Part shown: positions 56,198-64,000 of the stretch, piece after piece
Position numbering within the stretch: the stretch's first letter is position 1
Layout of the letters: each line of letters begins with the position of its first letter
Assembly: GCF_004349085.1 (NCBI RefSeq)
Contig: NZ_SMFM01000005.1
Span: 62,001 to 126,000 of the forward strand
DNA length: 64,000 bases
From: Flavobacterium caseinilyticum
GTDB lineage: Bacteria > Bacteroidota > Bacteroidia > Flavobacteriales > Flavobacteriaceae
Direction: 5' to 3'
Notes under the pieces: generated by a model
Seen by the model: the letters and a program-made list of their open reading frames with translations, nothing else
Databases searched by the model: none
Told to the model about the DNA's origin: nothing
Made by a program: the position numbers and the translations under genes

Positions 56198-56842
56198 ATG
56201 AAAGGAAGAGGAAATACAGAAGACTGGCCAAATTTAAATCGATACCATAATGAAAACGCAGCTCTAAAACCCGCTGCACAAAAAGAAAAAAGGATTGTTT
56301 TTATGGGTGATTCCATCACCGAGTTTTGGAGCACCGTTCATCCAGAGTTTTTCATTGGACAATCATATGTTAATCGAGGCATTAGCGGACAAACTACACC
56401 GCAGATGCTCTTGCGATTCAGAGCCGATGTAATCGCGTTACGTCCCAATATTGTTATAATTCATGCTGGAGTCAACGATATTGCTGGAAATACAGGTACG
56501 ATGACCACTGAAATGATTCGAGATAATATATTTTCAATGATTGAACTCGCCAATTCACACGATATCAAAGTAATTCTTGGTTCAGTACTGCCAGCTTACG
56601 ACTTTCCTTGGAGACCCAATCAGGATCCAATTGAAAAAATAACAGCTTTAAACGAAATCCTTAAAAATTACGCTAAAAAAAATGACATCGTGTATCTCGA
56701 TTATTATTCGGCAATGGCTGATGAACGGAAAGGTCTAAAATCTGAATTTTCTAATGATGGCGTGCATCCCAACAAAGCGGGATATCAAGTAATGATGCCA
56801 TTAGCCGAAAAAGCAATTGCTATGACTTTATTGAAGAAATAA
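56198..56842 (+). CDS. SGNH/GDSL hydrolase
   Basis: A 214-residue SGNH-fold esterase. Block I with nucleophile Ser is FMGDSITEFW; block II Gly in RGISGQTT; block III GVNDIAG; block V DGVHPNKAGY with catalytic Asp/His. Homologues I know carry a signal peptide. Here the start at 56198 (MKGRGNTEDW) has none, and the longer frame from 56084 has no good signal either, so export may have been lost or the N-terminus altered. Substrate unknown. Confidence 0.78.
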   Translation: MKGRGNTEDWPNLNRYHNENAALKPAAQKEKRIVFMGDSITEFWSTVHPEFFIGQSYVNRGISGQTTPQMLLRFRADVIALRPNIVIIHAGVNDIAGNTGTMTTEMIRDNIFSMIELANSHDIKVILGSVLPAYDFPWRPNQDPIEKITALNEILKNYAKKNDIVYLDYYSAMADERKGLKSEFSNDGVHPNKAGYQVMMPLAEKAIAMTLLKK

Positions 56843-57016
56843 ATGTAAATATGCCCCTTTTCTTTTGAACATCGGCATGACTTATAAAAAACCATATTAC
56901 TGCAACTTTTAAAATAGTATTGCGTATTATTTTTTATGTTTAAAAGATTATGTTTACACCTAAATAGCATGTTATAATCTTTTAAAAAAATAGTAAATTT
57001 TCAAAATTCTTAAATA

Positions 57017-57193
57017 ATGAAAAATAAATGGATTTTGATAACAATAAATTTTATTTTAATATTTGTGTTAAGTAGCATATATAAAACTTACCTTAATAAA
57101 GGATTTATAATAAATTTTATATTCATATTAGTATCTGTTACTTTATTATGGGAATTAGTTTACTTAATTAAAAAACTATTAAGTAGAAATTAA
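57017..57193 (+). CDS. Two-helix small membrane protein, hypothetical
   Basis: A 58-residue protein with two hydrophobic helices (WILITINFILIFVLSSIY, FIINFIFILVSVTLLW) and a basic tail ending KKLLSRN. Not recognised. The composition and clean ATG and stop suggest a real small gene, but length and AT content mean chance is not excluded. Confidence 0.5.
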   Translation: MKNKWILITINFILIFVLSSIYKTYLNKGFIINFIFILVSVTLLWELVYLIKKLLSRN

Positions 57194-57270
57194 TTTTTTT
57201 TAGAAAATAGTATCTAGCGCAAAGCCCGAAAGTAGGGAGTTTTTTTGATAGTTTAAAATATCATGCAATA

Positions 57271-57320
57271 AAAAACCGGTATAAATTAACCCTATCGAAG
57301 GTCAGTTTACACCGGTTTTA
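57271..57320 (-). terminator. Terminator after the 57352 gene
   Basis: AAAACCGGT / ACCGGTTTT arms extend inward as a weaker stem (GTAAACTGACC / GGGTTAATTTATAC). Read leftward it is followed by T residues. It lies between a plus and a minus gene and may serve both. Confidence 0.75.
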
Positions 57321-57351
57321 CTATTGATACTAATAATTAAGTACCTGTATA

Positions 57352-57579
57352 TTAGTTGCTATTTCTACCTCTTAAAAGAGCTACTATAATTATTATAAAA
57401 ACTGCAGCACCTACGACTAAAAGCCATGGTTCTGCGTACCAATCACTTCCTCCGTCATTCAAATTCAAATTTACATCTACTTCTTTGTCTTGCGCCCATG
57501 CAAAAGTTTGAAAAAAGAAAAGTGCACCTATTGCTAAAGACTTTTTTAAATTTGTGTTGATGTTTTGCAATTGTTTCAT
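57352..57579 (-). CDS. Small exported membrane protein, hypothetical
   Basis: A 75-residue protein with N-terminal signal (MKQLQNINTNLKKSLAIGAL, ends near FAWAQ), a short acidic stretch with DVNLNLNDGGSDWYAEPW, then one hydrophobic helix and a basic end RGRNSN. No family recognised. A -7 box (TATATTTG on the minus strand, 57638-57631) lies 52 nt upstream of the start. Confidence 0.75.
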   Translation of the reverse strand: MKQLQNINTNLKKSLAIGALFFFQTFAWAQDKEVDVNLNLNDGGSDWYAEPWLLVVGAAVFIIIIVALLRGRNSN

Positions 57580-58106
57580 GTTAAATAGTTTTAATTAGTG
57601 ATATTAATTATGTTAATTGTTTCGTAAAAACAAATATATTAATATTATCTTAATGAAAAGTTATTAAATTAAACAAAAAGATTACATAATTCACATTTTT
57701 ATCTACTGTAGTGCAATCAATAATTTCTGCAGTTAGCTGTTTGTACTTTCCACATAAATCGTTGCAGACTCTATCATCGGAATAGATAGTAAGCCAATAA
57801 TATTTAATAGAAAAAAAGTTAAATATTATATTTTTAATTTCCAAAACACTATTCTGAAATTTTTAAAATTGTACTTTTTTTCCTTTTAAAAATAGTTAAT
57901 ACAATGAACAGGAATTATACTTTAATAATTTGACAATTAACAAGTGGCTTACCCGTTAGTACTCTTTTTTTACTTTTAAAAATATATTTTAATTGAAATT
58001 AAATGGTTAATTACGGGGAAAGCTGTTTTGTCGCCATTAAGATTTGTAGCGCAAAGCAGGAATCAGTTCAAATAAAAAACACATCACAGTGAAAATATTT
58101 CCTAAT
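57580..58106. other. Gap between the 57352 gene and rlmD
   Basis: About 530 AT-rich bases. Besides the minus-strand -7 box at 57638-57631 I see nothing firm. A minus-strand frame of 64 codons at 57650-57844 has no family resemblance and is probably chance. Confidence 0.45.
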
Positions 58107-58141
58107 TTGAATTTATAAAACCATTCAAACGCTTATTTTTG
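58107..58141 (+). promoter_or_regulatory. Promoter of rlmD, very short leader
   Basis: TTG at 58107 and TATTTTTG at 58134-58141 (24-nt spacer) with the ATG at 58146, only 4 nt after the box. The transcript would be leaderless or nearly so. Confidence 0.4.
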
Positions 58142-58145
58142 CGCT

Positions 58146-59561
58146 ATGGCAAAGAAAAATACAGACAAAGTTGTCTTTCATCAAATAAAAGTCCTTGATG
58201 CTGGTGCAAAAGGCGTTTCGGTAGCAAAAGCTCCGGATGGTAAAGTAGTTTTTATCCCAAATGTTGTTCCCGGTGATGTGGTTGATGTGCAAACATTCAA
58301 GAAACGCAAAGCGTATTATGAAGGAAAAGCAATTCATTTTCACGAATATTCAGAGCATCGTGTAGAACCGATTTGCGAACATTTTGGTGTTTGTGGCGGT
58401 TGTAAATGGCAGAATATGAAGTACAGCCAACAGTTGTATTACAAGCAAAACGAGGTAAAAAATCATTTGCAACGCATTGGAAAAATAGAAATCCCCGAAT
58501 TTGAACCGATTTTAGGTTCGGAAAAACAGTTTTTTTATAGAAACAAAATGGAATTTTCGTTTTCGAACAGCCGTTGGTTGACTGAAGCGGAAATTGACAG
58601 CACCGAAGATTTAGGAAACAGAAACGCGCTTGGTTTTCACATCCCGAAAATGTGGGATAAAATTCTGGATATTAACAAATGTCATTTGCAGGAGGATCCA
58701 TCGAATGCCATTAGAAACGAAGTGAGAGATTTTGCTAATGCAAATGGACTGACTTTCTTTAATCCAAGAGCGCATGAAGGCTTATTGAGAACTTTGATGT
58801 TGCGTACGGCTTCGACTGGTGAAATCATGGTTTTGATTCAGTTTTTTGAAAATGACAAAGCCAACAGAGAATTAATCCTAAATCACCTTTACGAGAAATT
58901 TCCGCAAATTACTTCGCTCCAATACGTAGTGAACAATAAAGCCAACGATACTTTATACGATACTGATATTAAATTATACAAAGGTCGTGATTACATTTTG
59001 GAAGAAATGGAAGGTTTAAAATTCAGCATTAATGCAAAATCTTTTTACCAAACCAATTCGGATCAAGCGTATGAATTGTACAAAATAACACGCGATTTTG
59101 CTGGATTAACAGGAAATGAAATTGTTTATGATTTATATACTGGAACTGGGACGATTGCGCAATTTGTTTCTAAAAAAGCAAAAAAAGTAATTGGTGTAGA
59201 AAGTGTTCCTGATGCGATTAAAGACGCCAAAGCTAATGCGGTACGCAATGAAATTACCAATTGTGAGTTCTTTGTAGGAGATATGAAAGTGGTATTTAAT
59301 GATGATTTTATCGCTCAACACGGTCATCCTGATGTGATTATTACAGATCCACCACGAGACGGAATGCACAAAGATGTAATCGAACAAATTATGAAAATTG
59401 CTCCCGAAAAAGTGGTTTATGTAAGTTGTAATTCAGCGACACAGGCGCGTGATTTAGCTTTAATGGACGATAAATACAAAGTAACACGTGTGCGTCCCGT
59501 AGATATGTTTCCGCAAACGCATCACGTGGAAAATGTTGTACTTTTGGAAAGAAGAAAATAG
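58146..59561 (+). CDS. rlmD: 23S rRNA (uracil-5-)-methyltransferase RlmD/RumA type
   Basis: A 471-residue SAM-dependent RNA methyltransferase. N-terminal TRAM domain (about 10-68), Fe-S cysteines in EPICEHFGVCGGCKW, SAM motif YDLYTGTGTIAQF, catalytic core TDPPRDGMHKDV and nucleophile Cys in YVSCNSATQARDL. It makes m5U in 23S rRNA; RlmCD-type dual specificity is possible. Starts at ATG 58146 next to the -7 box. Confidence 0.9.
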   Translation: MAKKNTDKVVFHQIKVLDAGAKGVSVAKAPDGKVVFIPNVVPGDVVDVQTFKKRKAYYEGKAIHFHEYSEHRVEPICEHFGVCGGCKWQNMKYSQQLYYKQNEVKNHLQRIGKIEIPEFEPILGSEKQFFYRNKMEFSFSNSRWLTEAEIDSTEDLGNRNALGFHIPKMWDKILDINKCHLQEDPSNAIRNEVRDFANANGLTFFNPRAHEGLLRTLMLRTASTGEIMVLIQFFENDKANRELILNHLYEKFPQITSLQYVVNNKANDTLYDTDIKLYKGRDYILEEMEGLKFSINAKSFYQTNSDQAYELYKITRDFAGLTGNEIVYDLYTGTGTIAQFVSKKAKKVIGVESVPDAIKDAKANAVRNEITNCEFFVGDMKVVFNDDFIAQHGHPDVIITDPPRDGMHKDVIEQIMKIAPEKVVYVSCNSATQARDLALMDDKYKVTRVRPVDMFPQTHHVENVVLLERRK

Positions 59562-59575
59562 TAGTCGGTGTGCTG

Positions 59576-59636
59576 TTTTTAGTATTCAGCGCGTATAGTA
59601 CTGAATACTAAAAACTGAACACTGAACACTGAATAT
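59576..59636. repeat. Hairpin plus CTGAACACT tandem words
   Basis: A perfect 14-bp inverted repeat (TTTTTAGTATTCAG 59576-59589 / CTGAATACTAAAAA 59601-59614) is followed by ACTGAACACTGAACACTGAATA. The same words occur at 21822-21867, next to another palindrome. It sits 15 nt after the rlmD stop and may act as its terminator. Confidence 0.7.
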
Positions 59637-59642
59637 TATTAT

Positions 59643-60164
59643 ATGAAAAAGACATTTTTATTGTTATTGTTTTTTGCTTTCACTTTCTCCGGTTGTGAAA
59701 AAGATGATATTTGCGATGCAAATACTCCCACAACGCCGCGATTAGTAATCGAGTTTTATGATTTCGACAATCCTTCCGTTTTGAAAAGCGTTACAAATTT
59801 AAAAGTAGTTGGCGCAGGAATGACCGATGGAATTCTTTTTAATGGGAGTATGATAGCCAACGGAAGCAAAATTTCAACTCCATTAAAAACAAATGAAAAT
59901 AGTACCAGTTATAGTTTGACGCTGAATTCAGGAAATCCTAATCCAGCTTTAGTTAATGAAGATATCATCAAATTTGATTATCTAACAAAAGAACTCTTTG
60001 TATCCAGAGCGTGCGGGTACAAAACTGTTTTTTCATTAGATCCTATCAACCCTTATATACATTCCGATGGTGCTGCTGTAGACCAAAAATGGATAAAATT
60101 TATATCGGTTGAAAATAGTAACATCGAAAACGAAAATGAAACACACATTAAGATCTTTTTTTAG
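59643..60164 (+). CDS. DUF6452 family lipoprotein
   Basis: A 173-residue lipoprotein (lipobox TFSGC, Cys about residue 18) with the DUF6452 start CEKDDICDANTPTTPRLVIE. Beta-rich throughout. Function unknown. It is the usual partner of the DUF6048 gene that follows, whose start lies 29 nt inside this gene, so the pair is translationally coupled. Confidence 0.83.
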   Translation: MKKTFLLLLFFAFTFSGCEKDDICDANTPTTPRLVIEFYDFDNPSVLKSVTNLKVVGAGMTDGILFNGSMIANGSKISTPLKTNENSTSYSLTLNSGNPNPALVNEDIIKFDYLTKELFVSRACGYKTVFSLDPINPYIHSDGAAVDQKWIKFISVENSNIENENETHIKIFF

Positions 60165-60945
60165 CATTTGTCTCCTATTGTCTCTTGCTTTTGTACAGGC
60201 TCAGGAGACGACTCCTGTAAAAAGTATTAAACAACCCACCAAAACAGAGGACAAGACACCTGAAGCACCTTTGCCTTTAGTTGATTTGAGTCCGGTAAAA
60301 ACAAACAACGATTCGATTTCCTCAACGACGGAGCGCTACGGCGTGCGTGTAGGAGTAGATTTATACAAACTGACACGTGCTCTTTATGACAAGGATTATA
60401 AAGGAATTGAGTTTGTGGGAGATTATCGATTGACTAAAAAATACTATCTCGCTGCAGAAATAGGCAACGAAAACAAAACCACCGCTGATGATCGCGTTAA
60501 TTTTACGACAAAAGGTTCTTATTTAAAAGCTGGTTTTGATTATAATGCCTACGAAAACTGGCTGGATATGGAAAACATTATATCTATAGGAATGCGTTAC
60601 GGTTTCAGTACTTTTAATCAGGAATTAAACAATTACAAGATTTATAATTCCAATCCATATTTTGGAGAAGTGCCCGTAATTGTTTCCGGTGAAAAATTCA
60701 GTGGATTAAATGCCAGCTGGGTTGAAGTAGTTGCCGGACTCAAAGTCGAAGTACTTGATAATATCTTCGTGGGATTTGGTCTGCAGCTAAAGCTATTAGT
60801 GACCAACAAGCAGCCGGAGAATTTCTCCAACTTATATATTCCAGGATTTAACAGGACTTACGATGGCGATTTTGGAGTAGGTTTCAATTATACGGTGACT
60901 TATTTTGTTCCTATTTATAAGAAGAAAATTGCTCCTAAAAAGTAG
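60136..60945 (+). CDS. DUF6048 family outer-membrane barrel-like protein
   Basis: A 269-residue exported protein with signal peptide (MKHTLRSFFSICLLLSLAFV, ends near QAQE). After a Pro/Thr/Lys-rich linker it has beta-strands like an outer-membrane barrel (YGVRVGVDLYKLTRALYD; GFGLQLKLLV; FNYTVTYFVP). I use ATG 60136, since the longer frame has no signal. Unknown role; paired with DUF6452 across flavobacteria as far as I recall. Confidence 0.83.
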   Translation: MKHTLRSFFSICLLLSLAFVQAQETTPVKSIKQPTKTEDKTPEAPLPLVDLSPVKTNNDSISSTTERYGVRVGVDLYKLTRALYDKDYKGIEFVGDYRLTKKYYLAAEIGNENKTTADDRVNFTTKGSYLKAGFDYNAYENWLDMENIISIGMRYGFSTFNQELNNYKIYNSNPYFGEVPVIVSGEKFSGLNASWVEVVAGLKVEVLDNIFVGFGLQLKLLVTNKQPENFSNLYIPGFNRTYDGDFGVGFNYTVTYFVPIYKKKIAPKK

Positions 60946-60950
60946 AGAAA

Positions 60951-61220
60951 AAATTACCACCAATTCGCTAATTTTTATTTAGGAAAAATCAGCAAATTAG
61001 CAGTCCATATTTTAAATCGTAATTCGTACTTTATAAAATATCCTACTTATTTAATTCCTTTTATAAAAATCCATTTCAAAAAAAGCAGACAAAAAATAAC
61101 CGCCAATTTGCTAATTTTTATTTTTGGTAAAAATTAGCAAATTAGCGGTCAGTATTTAACTCGTAATTCGTAATTGATAAACTATCCTATTTCTTTAATT
61201 CCTTTCATGAAAATCCATTT
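60951..61220. repeat. Diverged direct duplication of a gene tail plus terminator
   Basis: Copy A (60951-61080) and copy B (61091-61220) are about 130 bp each and align throughout. Copy B contains the real end of the membrane-protein gene (KWIFMKGIKEIG, stop) and its hairpin. Copy A contains the same end on the minus strand (KWIFIKGIK, stop) with a matching hairpin (60956-61004). It looks like the remnant of a tandem gene duplication. Confidence 0.75.
61100..61148 (-). terminator. Terminator of the 61182 membrane-protein gene
   Basis: CCGCCAATTTGCTAATTTTTA pairs with TAAAAATTAGCAAATTAGCGG (one bulge) around a short loop. On the minus strand it is followed by TTATTTTTT, about 34 nt after the stop. 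Confidence 0.75.
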
Positions 61221-61418
61221 CATGAATAATTTCTCTCCATCTTTGGTTTTTATTGCATGAAATTTTGGGGATAAAAGTGTTCCGATCACAAATGCGGTTA
61301 ACGGAATCCAAAATCCGGTTAAATTAGTGTACTGTTCTACAAGATACCTTGCGGAAATAAATAATATTGCAAAACATCCCAGTTGATATATAAATGCTCG
61401 TATTTGTAATTTGGTCAT
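61182..61418 (-). CDS. Small two-helix membrane protein, hypothetical
   Basis: A 78-residue protein with two hydrophobic segments (about 8-25 and 34-49) and a basic C-terminus (KLFMKWIFMKGIKEIG). No named family recognised. It lies downstream of the THUMP gene on the same strand with a 45-nt gap containing GAATTATGAATT repeats. A decayed copy of its 3' end is seen at about 61055-61080. Confidence 0.72.
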   Translation of the reverse strand: MTKLQIRAFIYQLGCFAILFISARYLVEQYTNLTGFWIPLTAFVIGTLLSPKFHAIKTKDGEKLFMKWIFMKGIKEIG

Positions 61419-61463
61419 AATAAATTATGAATTGTGAGTTATGAATTATGAATTTTTACCTGA

Positions 61464-62669
61464 TTACCCTTGATTATCTTCTGATGTCTTATCCGTAGTC
61501 TCTGAATCCTGAACAACCTGAAACTTTGTTCTTTTACTTCCTTCGTACATTTCGTATTTTACCAAACGAGCTTCTAAGCCAGCATTAAAAAGTTTGATTT
61601 TTCTCGAAGGTTTAAGTCCAACATATTTCAATGCTTCCAAGTTTGCTGTAATCATCCAGGCATTTGTACCCGGATAATTTTTCTTTAACGTATCACCAAT
61701 ATTTTTATAGAATTCTTCCATGTGAATATCCAAACGCTCATCATAAGGCGGGTTGAAAACAATATGCAGTTTCCCTTCTGAAGTTTTTTCAGTATCAAAA
61801 AAGTTCTTTTCTTCGATAGAAATATACTCTTCAAGGTTGGCGTTTTTGATATTGTCTTTGGCTTTTTGAACCGCACTTGGTGCTTTATCATAGCCTTTTA
61901 TCGTGTAATGAAACTCACGAACGCGTTTCAATAAACTGTCTGAAATATTATCAAACAACTCATTGTCCCAATCGTTCCATTTTTCGAATGCAAATTCTTT
62001 ACGGTTAATATTCGCTGGAATATTACAGGCAATCATCGCTGCTTCGGCTAAGAATGTTCCAGAACCACACATTGGATCCAAGAAATCCGTTTGTCCGTCC
62101 CAACCGGAAAGCAATAAAATTCCCGCTGCCAAAACCTCATTTATAGGAGCAATATTCGTAGCAGTCCTGTACCCACGTTGGTTCAATGCATTTCCTGAAG
62201 TATCTAATGCAACTGAAACCTGGTCTTTATCGATATGGATGTTGATTCTTAAATCAGGATGTACTTTATCAATACTTGGTCGTTGTCCGGTTCTTTCTCT
62301 AAACTGATCGACAATCGCATCTTTACATTTTTGGGAAACAAATTCCGAGTGATTAAAATATTCCGAATGCACCGTTGTATCAATCACAAAAGTCTGATTG
62401 GCATTCAGTAATTTAGACCAGTTCATGCTCGAAATTCCTTTGTATAAAGCCTGTTCGTTATTTGCCTTAAAAAAATAAATAGGTTTCAGGATTTTCAATG
62501 CTGTACGCAAAGATAGGTTTGCCTTGTACATGAAGCCTTTATCTCCTTTAAAACTTACCATTCTTACCCCTTGCTCCACGTTTTGTGCGCCAAGGTTTTG
62601 CAGTTCTTTTGCTAGTATTTCTTCAAAACCAAAAAAGGTTTTGGCAATCATTTTATAATTATTTTCCAT
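61464..62669 (-). CDS. THUMP-domain RNA methyltransferase (RlmL/YpsC-like)
   Basis: A 401-residue SAM-dependent RNA methyltransferase. N-terminal THUMP domain (about 50-160, IDTTVHSEYFNHSEFVSQKC), then Rossmann fold with SAM loop DPMCGSGTFLAEAAMIA and catalytic FNPPYDERL. It most likely makes m2G in 23S rRNA as RlmL does, without the RlmK half. It has an acidic C-terminal tail. On the same strand as the small membrane-protein gene. Confidence 0.9.
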   Translation of the reverse strand: MENNYKMIAKTFFGFEEILAKELQNLGAQNVEQGVRMVSFKGDKGFMYKANLSLRTALKILKPIYFFKANNEQALYKGISSMNWSKLLNANQTFVIDTTVHSEYFNHSEFVSQKCKDAIVDQFRERTGQRPSIDKVHPDLRINIHIDKDQVSVALDTSGNALNQRGYRTATNIAPINEVLAAGILLLSGWDGQTDFLDPMCGSGTFLAEAAMIACNIPANINRKEFAFEKWNDWDNELFDNISDSLLKRVREFHYTIKGYDKAPSAVQKAKDNIKNANLEEYISIEEKNFFDTEKTSEGKLHIVFNPPYDERLDIHMEEFYKNIGDTLKKNYPGTNAWMITANLEALKYVGLKPSRKIKLFNAGLEARLVKYEMYEGSKRTKFQVVQDSETTDKTSEDNQG

Positions 62670-62727
62670 TTGCCCACTCTAACCCCTAAAGGGAGAATTG
62701 TTATCGTTATATTCGGCAAAAATACAC

Positions 62728-62735
62728 TAAATTTG
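62728..62735 (+). promoter_or_regulatory. -7 box of the SAM methyltransferase gene
   Basis: TAAATTTG, exact consensus followed by CAT, 29 nt before ATG 62765; no convincing -33 at proper spacing. Confidence 0.35.
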
Positions 62736-62764
62736 CATCAATCGAATTAATTGAAAAAGAATAA

Positions 62765-63529
62765 ATGTCTGCAGCACAAAATCCACCAATTGAAAATCAA
62801 CCGGAATCAACTGAAAAGTGGTACACTTCCTGGTTTGACACTCCGTATTATCACATCCTATACAAAGACAGAAACTACAGAGAAGCTCAGGTTTTCATGG
62901 ATAATCTTACCCATTATTTAAATCTTCCTGAAAACGCAACAGTACTGGATTTAGCCTGTGGTAAAGGCCGTCATTCTATTTATTTGAACCAATTAGGTTT
63001 TACGGTTCTAGGAGCAGATTTATCCGAAAACAGCATTTCTGAAGCTACTAAAAATACCAATGAAACCCTTCATTTTAAAGTACACGATATGCGTGAACCT
63101 TTTGAAGAAAAATTCGATGCTATTTTCAATTTATTTACCAGCTTTGGTTATTTCGAAAATGACGAAGACAACTTGACAACATTAAAAGCCATCAAAGAAA
63201 GCCTTTCAGAGTATGGTTTTGCCGTGATTGACTTCATGAATGTTCCCCAAGTACTCGAAACGCTGATTCCGGAAGAGACAAAAACGGTCGAAGGAATCAA
63301 TTTTAATATCAAACGCTATCTGAAAGACGGTCATATTTACAAAGAAATTGACTTTGAAGACAAAGGTCAAAAATTTCATTTCACCGAAAAAGTAAAAGCG
63401 CTTACTTTAAAAGATTTTGAGGAATTAATGGAAGAAGCCGGAATTTATCTACTGGATATTTTTGGCGACTACAAATTAAAAAAATTCCATAAAACAGAAA
63501 GTGAACGACTAATCATGATTTTTAAATAA
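62765..63529 (+). CDS. Class I SAM-dependent methyltransferase
   Basis: A 254-residue methyltransferase of the Methyltransf_25/11 type. SAM motif I VLDLACGKGRHSIYL (about 60-74), GADLSENSISEA, HDMREPFEEKFDAIFNLFTS. The N-terminal SWFDTPYYHILYKDRNY is a common flavobacterial subgroup. Substrate unknown. It is divergent from the THUMP gene, with 95 nt between. Confidence 0.86.
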   Translation: MSAAQNPPIENQPESTEKWYTSWFDTPYYHILYKDRNYREAQVFMDNLTHYLNLPENATVLDLACGKGRHSIYLNQLGFTVLGADLSENSISEATKNTNETLHFKVHDMREPFEEKFDAIFNLFTSFGYFENDEDNLTTLKAIKESLSEYGFAVIDFMNVPQVLETLIPEETKTVEGINFNIKRYLKDGHIYKEIDFEDKGQKFHFTEKVKALTLKDFEELMEEAGIYLLDIFGDYKLKKFHKTESERLIMIFK

Positions 63530-63535
63530 TTGTTG

Positions 63536-63632
63536 GGTTAGTCGGTTAATCGTTTAAAGGGTTAATCGAAAAAACAAATAAACCGTCAAGCAGATTAACG
63601 GTTGAACGAATAAAAATAAACGGTTAAGCAAG
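63536..63632. repeat. Short-period GGTTAA(T/C)G-type intergenic repeat
   Basis: Words GGTTAATCG (63553 and 63570 regions) and their near-complements (GATTAACGGTTGAACG, AACGGTTAAGC) alternate through the whole spacer before the ZIP gene. This is a low-complexity, imperfectly palindromic stretch like those at 21.8 and 59.6 kb but built from other words. Confidence 0.55.
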
Positions 63633-63636
63633 AAAC

Positions 63637-64000
63637 ATGAATTACCTTTTACCATTACTATCCGTAATCATCGGATATATTGTCGCATTGATTATACGAC
63701 CAAAGAACAAAATCAACCTAAAATTGCTATTGGCTTTCAGTGGTTCTTTTTTACTTTCTTTAACGGTAATGCATTTATTACCTGAAATTTATGAAAATGC
63801 AAACCCAAACATTGGACTATTCATCATGCTGGGGATATTATTCCAAATCATATTGGAATTTTTTTCAAAAGGAGCTGAACACGGGCATGTTCACGGGCAT
63901 CCCACAATGACCCAAATACCGTGGTTGCTATTCATCAGTTTATGTATTCATGCATTCTTGGAAGGATTTCCAGTGAGTCATCACCATGATTTAGCAATCG
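63637..64000 (+). CDS. ZIP-family metal transporter (partial, runs off window)
   Basis: The first 121 codons of a ZIP transporter. Three or more membrane helices, then the cytosolic His-rich loop (EHGHVHGHPT) and the conserved helix 4 IHAFLEGFPVS, which in ZIP proteins binds Zn2+/Fe2+ through H and E. The C-terminal half lies beyond the window. It imports divalent metal ions. Confidence 0.85.
   Translation, partial: MNYLLPLLSVIIGYIVALIIRPKNKINLKLLLAFSGSFLLSLTVMHLLPEIYENANPNIGLFIMLGILFQIILEFFSKGAEHGHVHGHPTMTQIPWLLFISLCIHAFLEGFPVSHHHDLAI

Noticed and set aside
57650..57844. Small minus-strand gene of 64 codons
   Set aside because: No signal, no domain, composition like the AT-rich spacer, and it lies in the region where the neighbour's promoter is expected.
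1..64000. tRNA, rRNA or known riboswitch genes
   Set aside because: I looked for cloverleaf ends, TTCGANTC-type T-loops and familiar riboswitch cores and found none that I can support by eye; a tRNAscan-SE and Infernal run would decide.

Overview
The window reads as chromosome of a psychrotolerant Flavobacterium (Bacteroidota). The evidence is low GC content, exact Bacteroidota -7 boxes (TAnnTTTG), Flavobacterium-typical families (DUF4494, DUF6452/DUF6048, DUF4382, THUMP methyltransferase, Smr/DUF2027), a menaquinone gene set, and a secreted ice-binding protein. I see no tRNA, rRNA, CRISPR array, phage or intact insertion sequence. The genus call is inference from gene content.

Layout. 0-2.6 kb: MCE/Mla lipid-transport operon 1. 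2.8-7.3 kb: envelope and stress genes (DUF4382 lipoprotein, CsbD-like, coiled-coil lipoprotein, beta-barrel, two tandem lmo0937-type peptides, YtxH, holin-X-like). 8.1-13 kb: a large lipoprotein with six Ig-like modules and an ice-binding domain, then an OmpA-type protein. 13.2-15.3 kb: NTF2-like gene, a broken DinB/DUF1572 gene, AI-2E-family permease. 15.3-22.7 kb, minus strand: menC, TPR protein, UPF0173 hydrolase, menA, two PH-domain membrane proteins, menB. 23.4-28.9 kb: cvfB-like, DUF4494, yaaA, GNAT, FAD oxidoreductase. 29-36 kb: SulP transporter with a long leader, secreted adenosine deaminase-like enzyme, transglutaminase, zinc metalloprotease.

36.3-49 kb is a stress, ion and envelope island, all on the plus strand: YceI remnant, DnaJ/CbpA, interrupted CbpM, universal stress protein, Ca2+/cation antiporter, P-type ATPase, a second complete MCE/Mla operon, GH130 phosphorylase and a large two-domain glycosyltransferase. 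49-57.6 kb holds scattered housekeeping genes (cysteine desulfurase, EamA, Smr, DUF1003, cysM, OsmC, SGNH hydrolase). 58-64 kb holds rlmD, DUF6452/DUF6048, a THUMP RNA methyltransferase, a SAM methyltransferase and the start of a ZIP metal transporter that runs off the window.

The main themes are two paralogous lipid-transport systems with near-identical -7 boxes, an island in which two stress genes (yceI, cbpM) have decayed beside intact ones, a GH130/GT pair whose transferase lacks the usual EX7E motif, and several families of short palindromic or short-period intergenic repeats. No clearly novel multi-gene defence or mobile system is visible. The strongest candidates for something undescribed are the GH130-GT module, the SulP leader and the intergenic repeat families.
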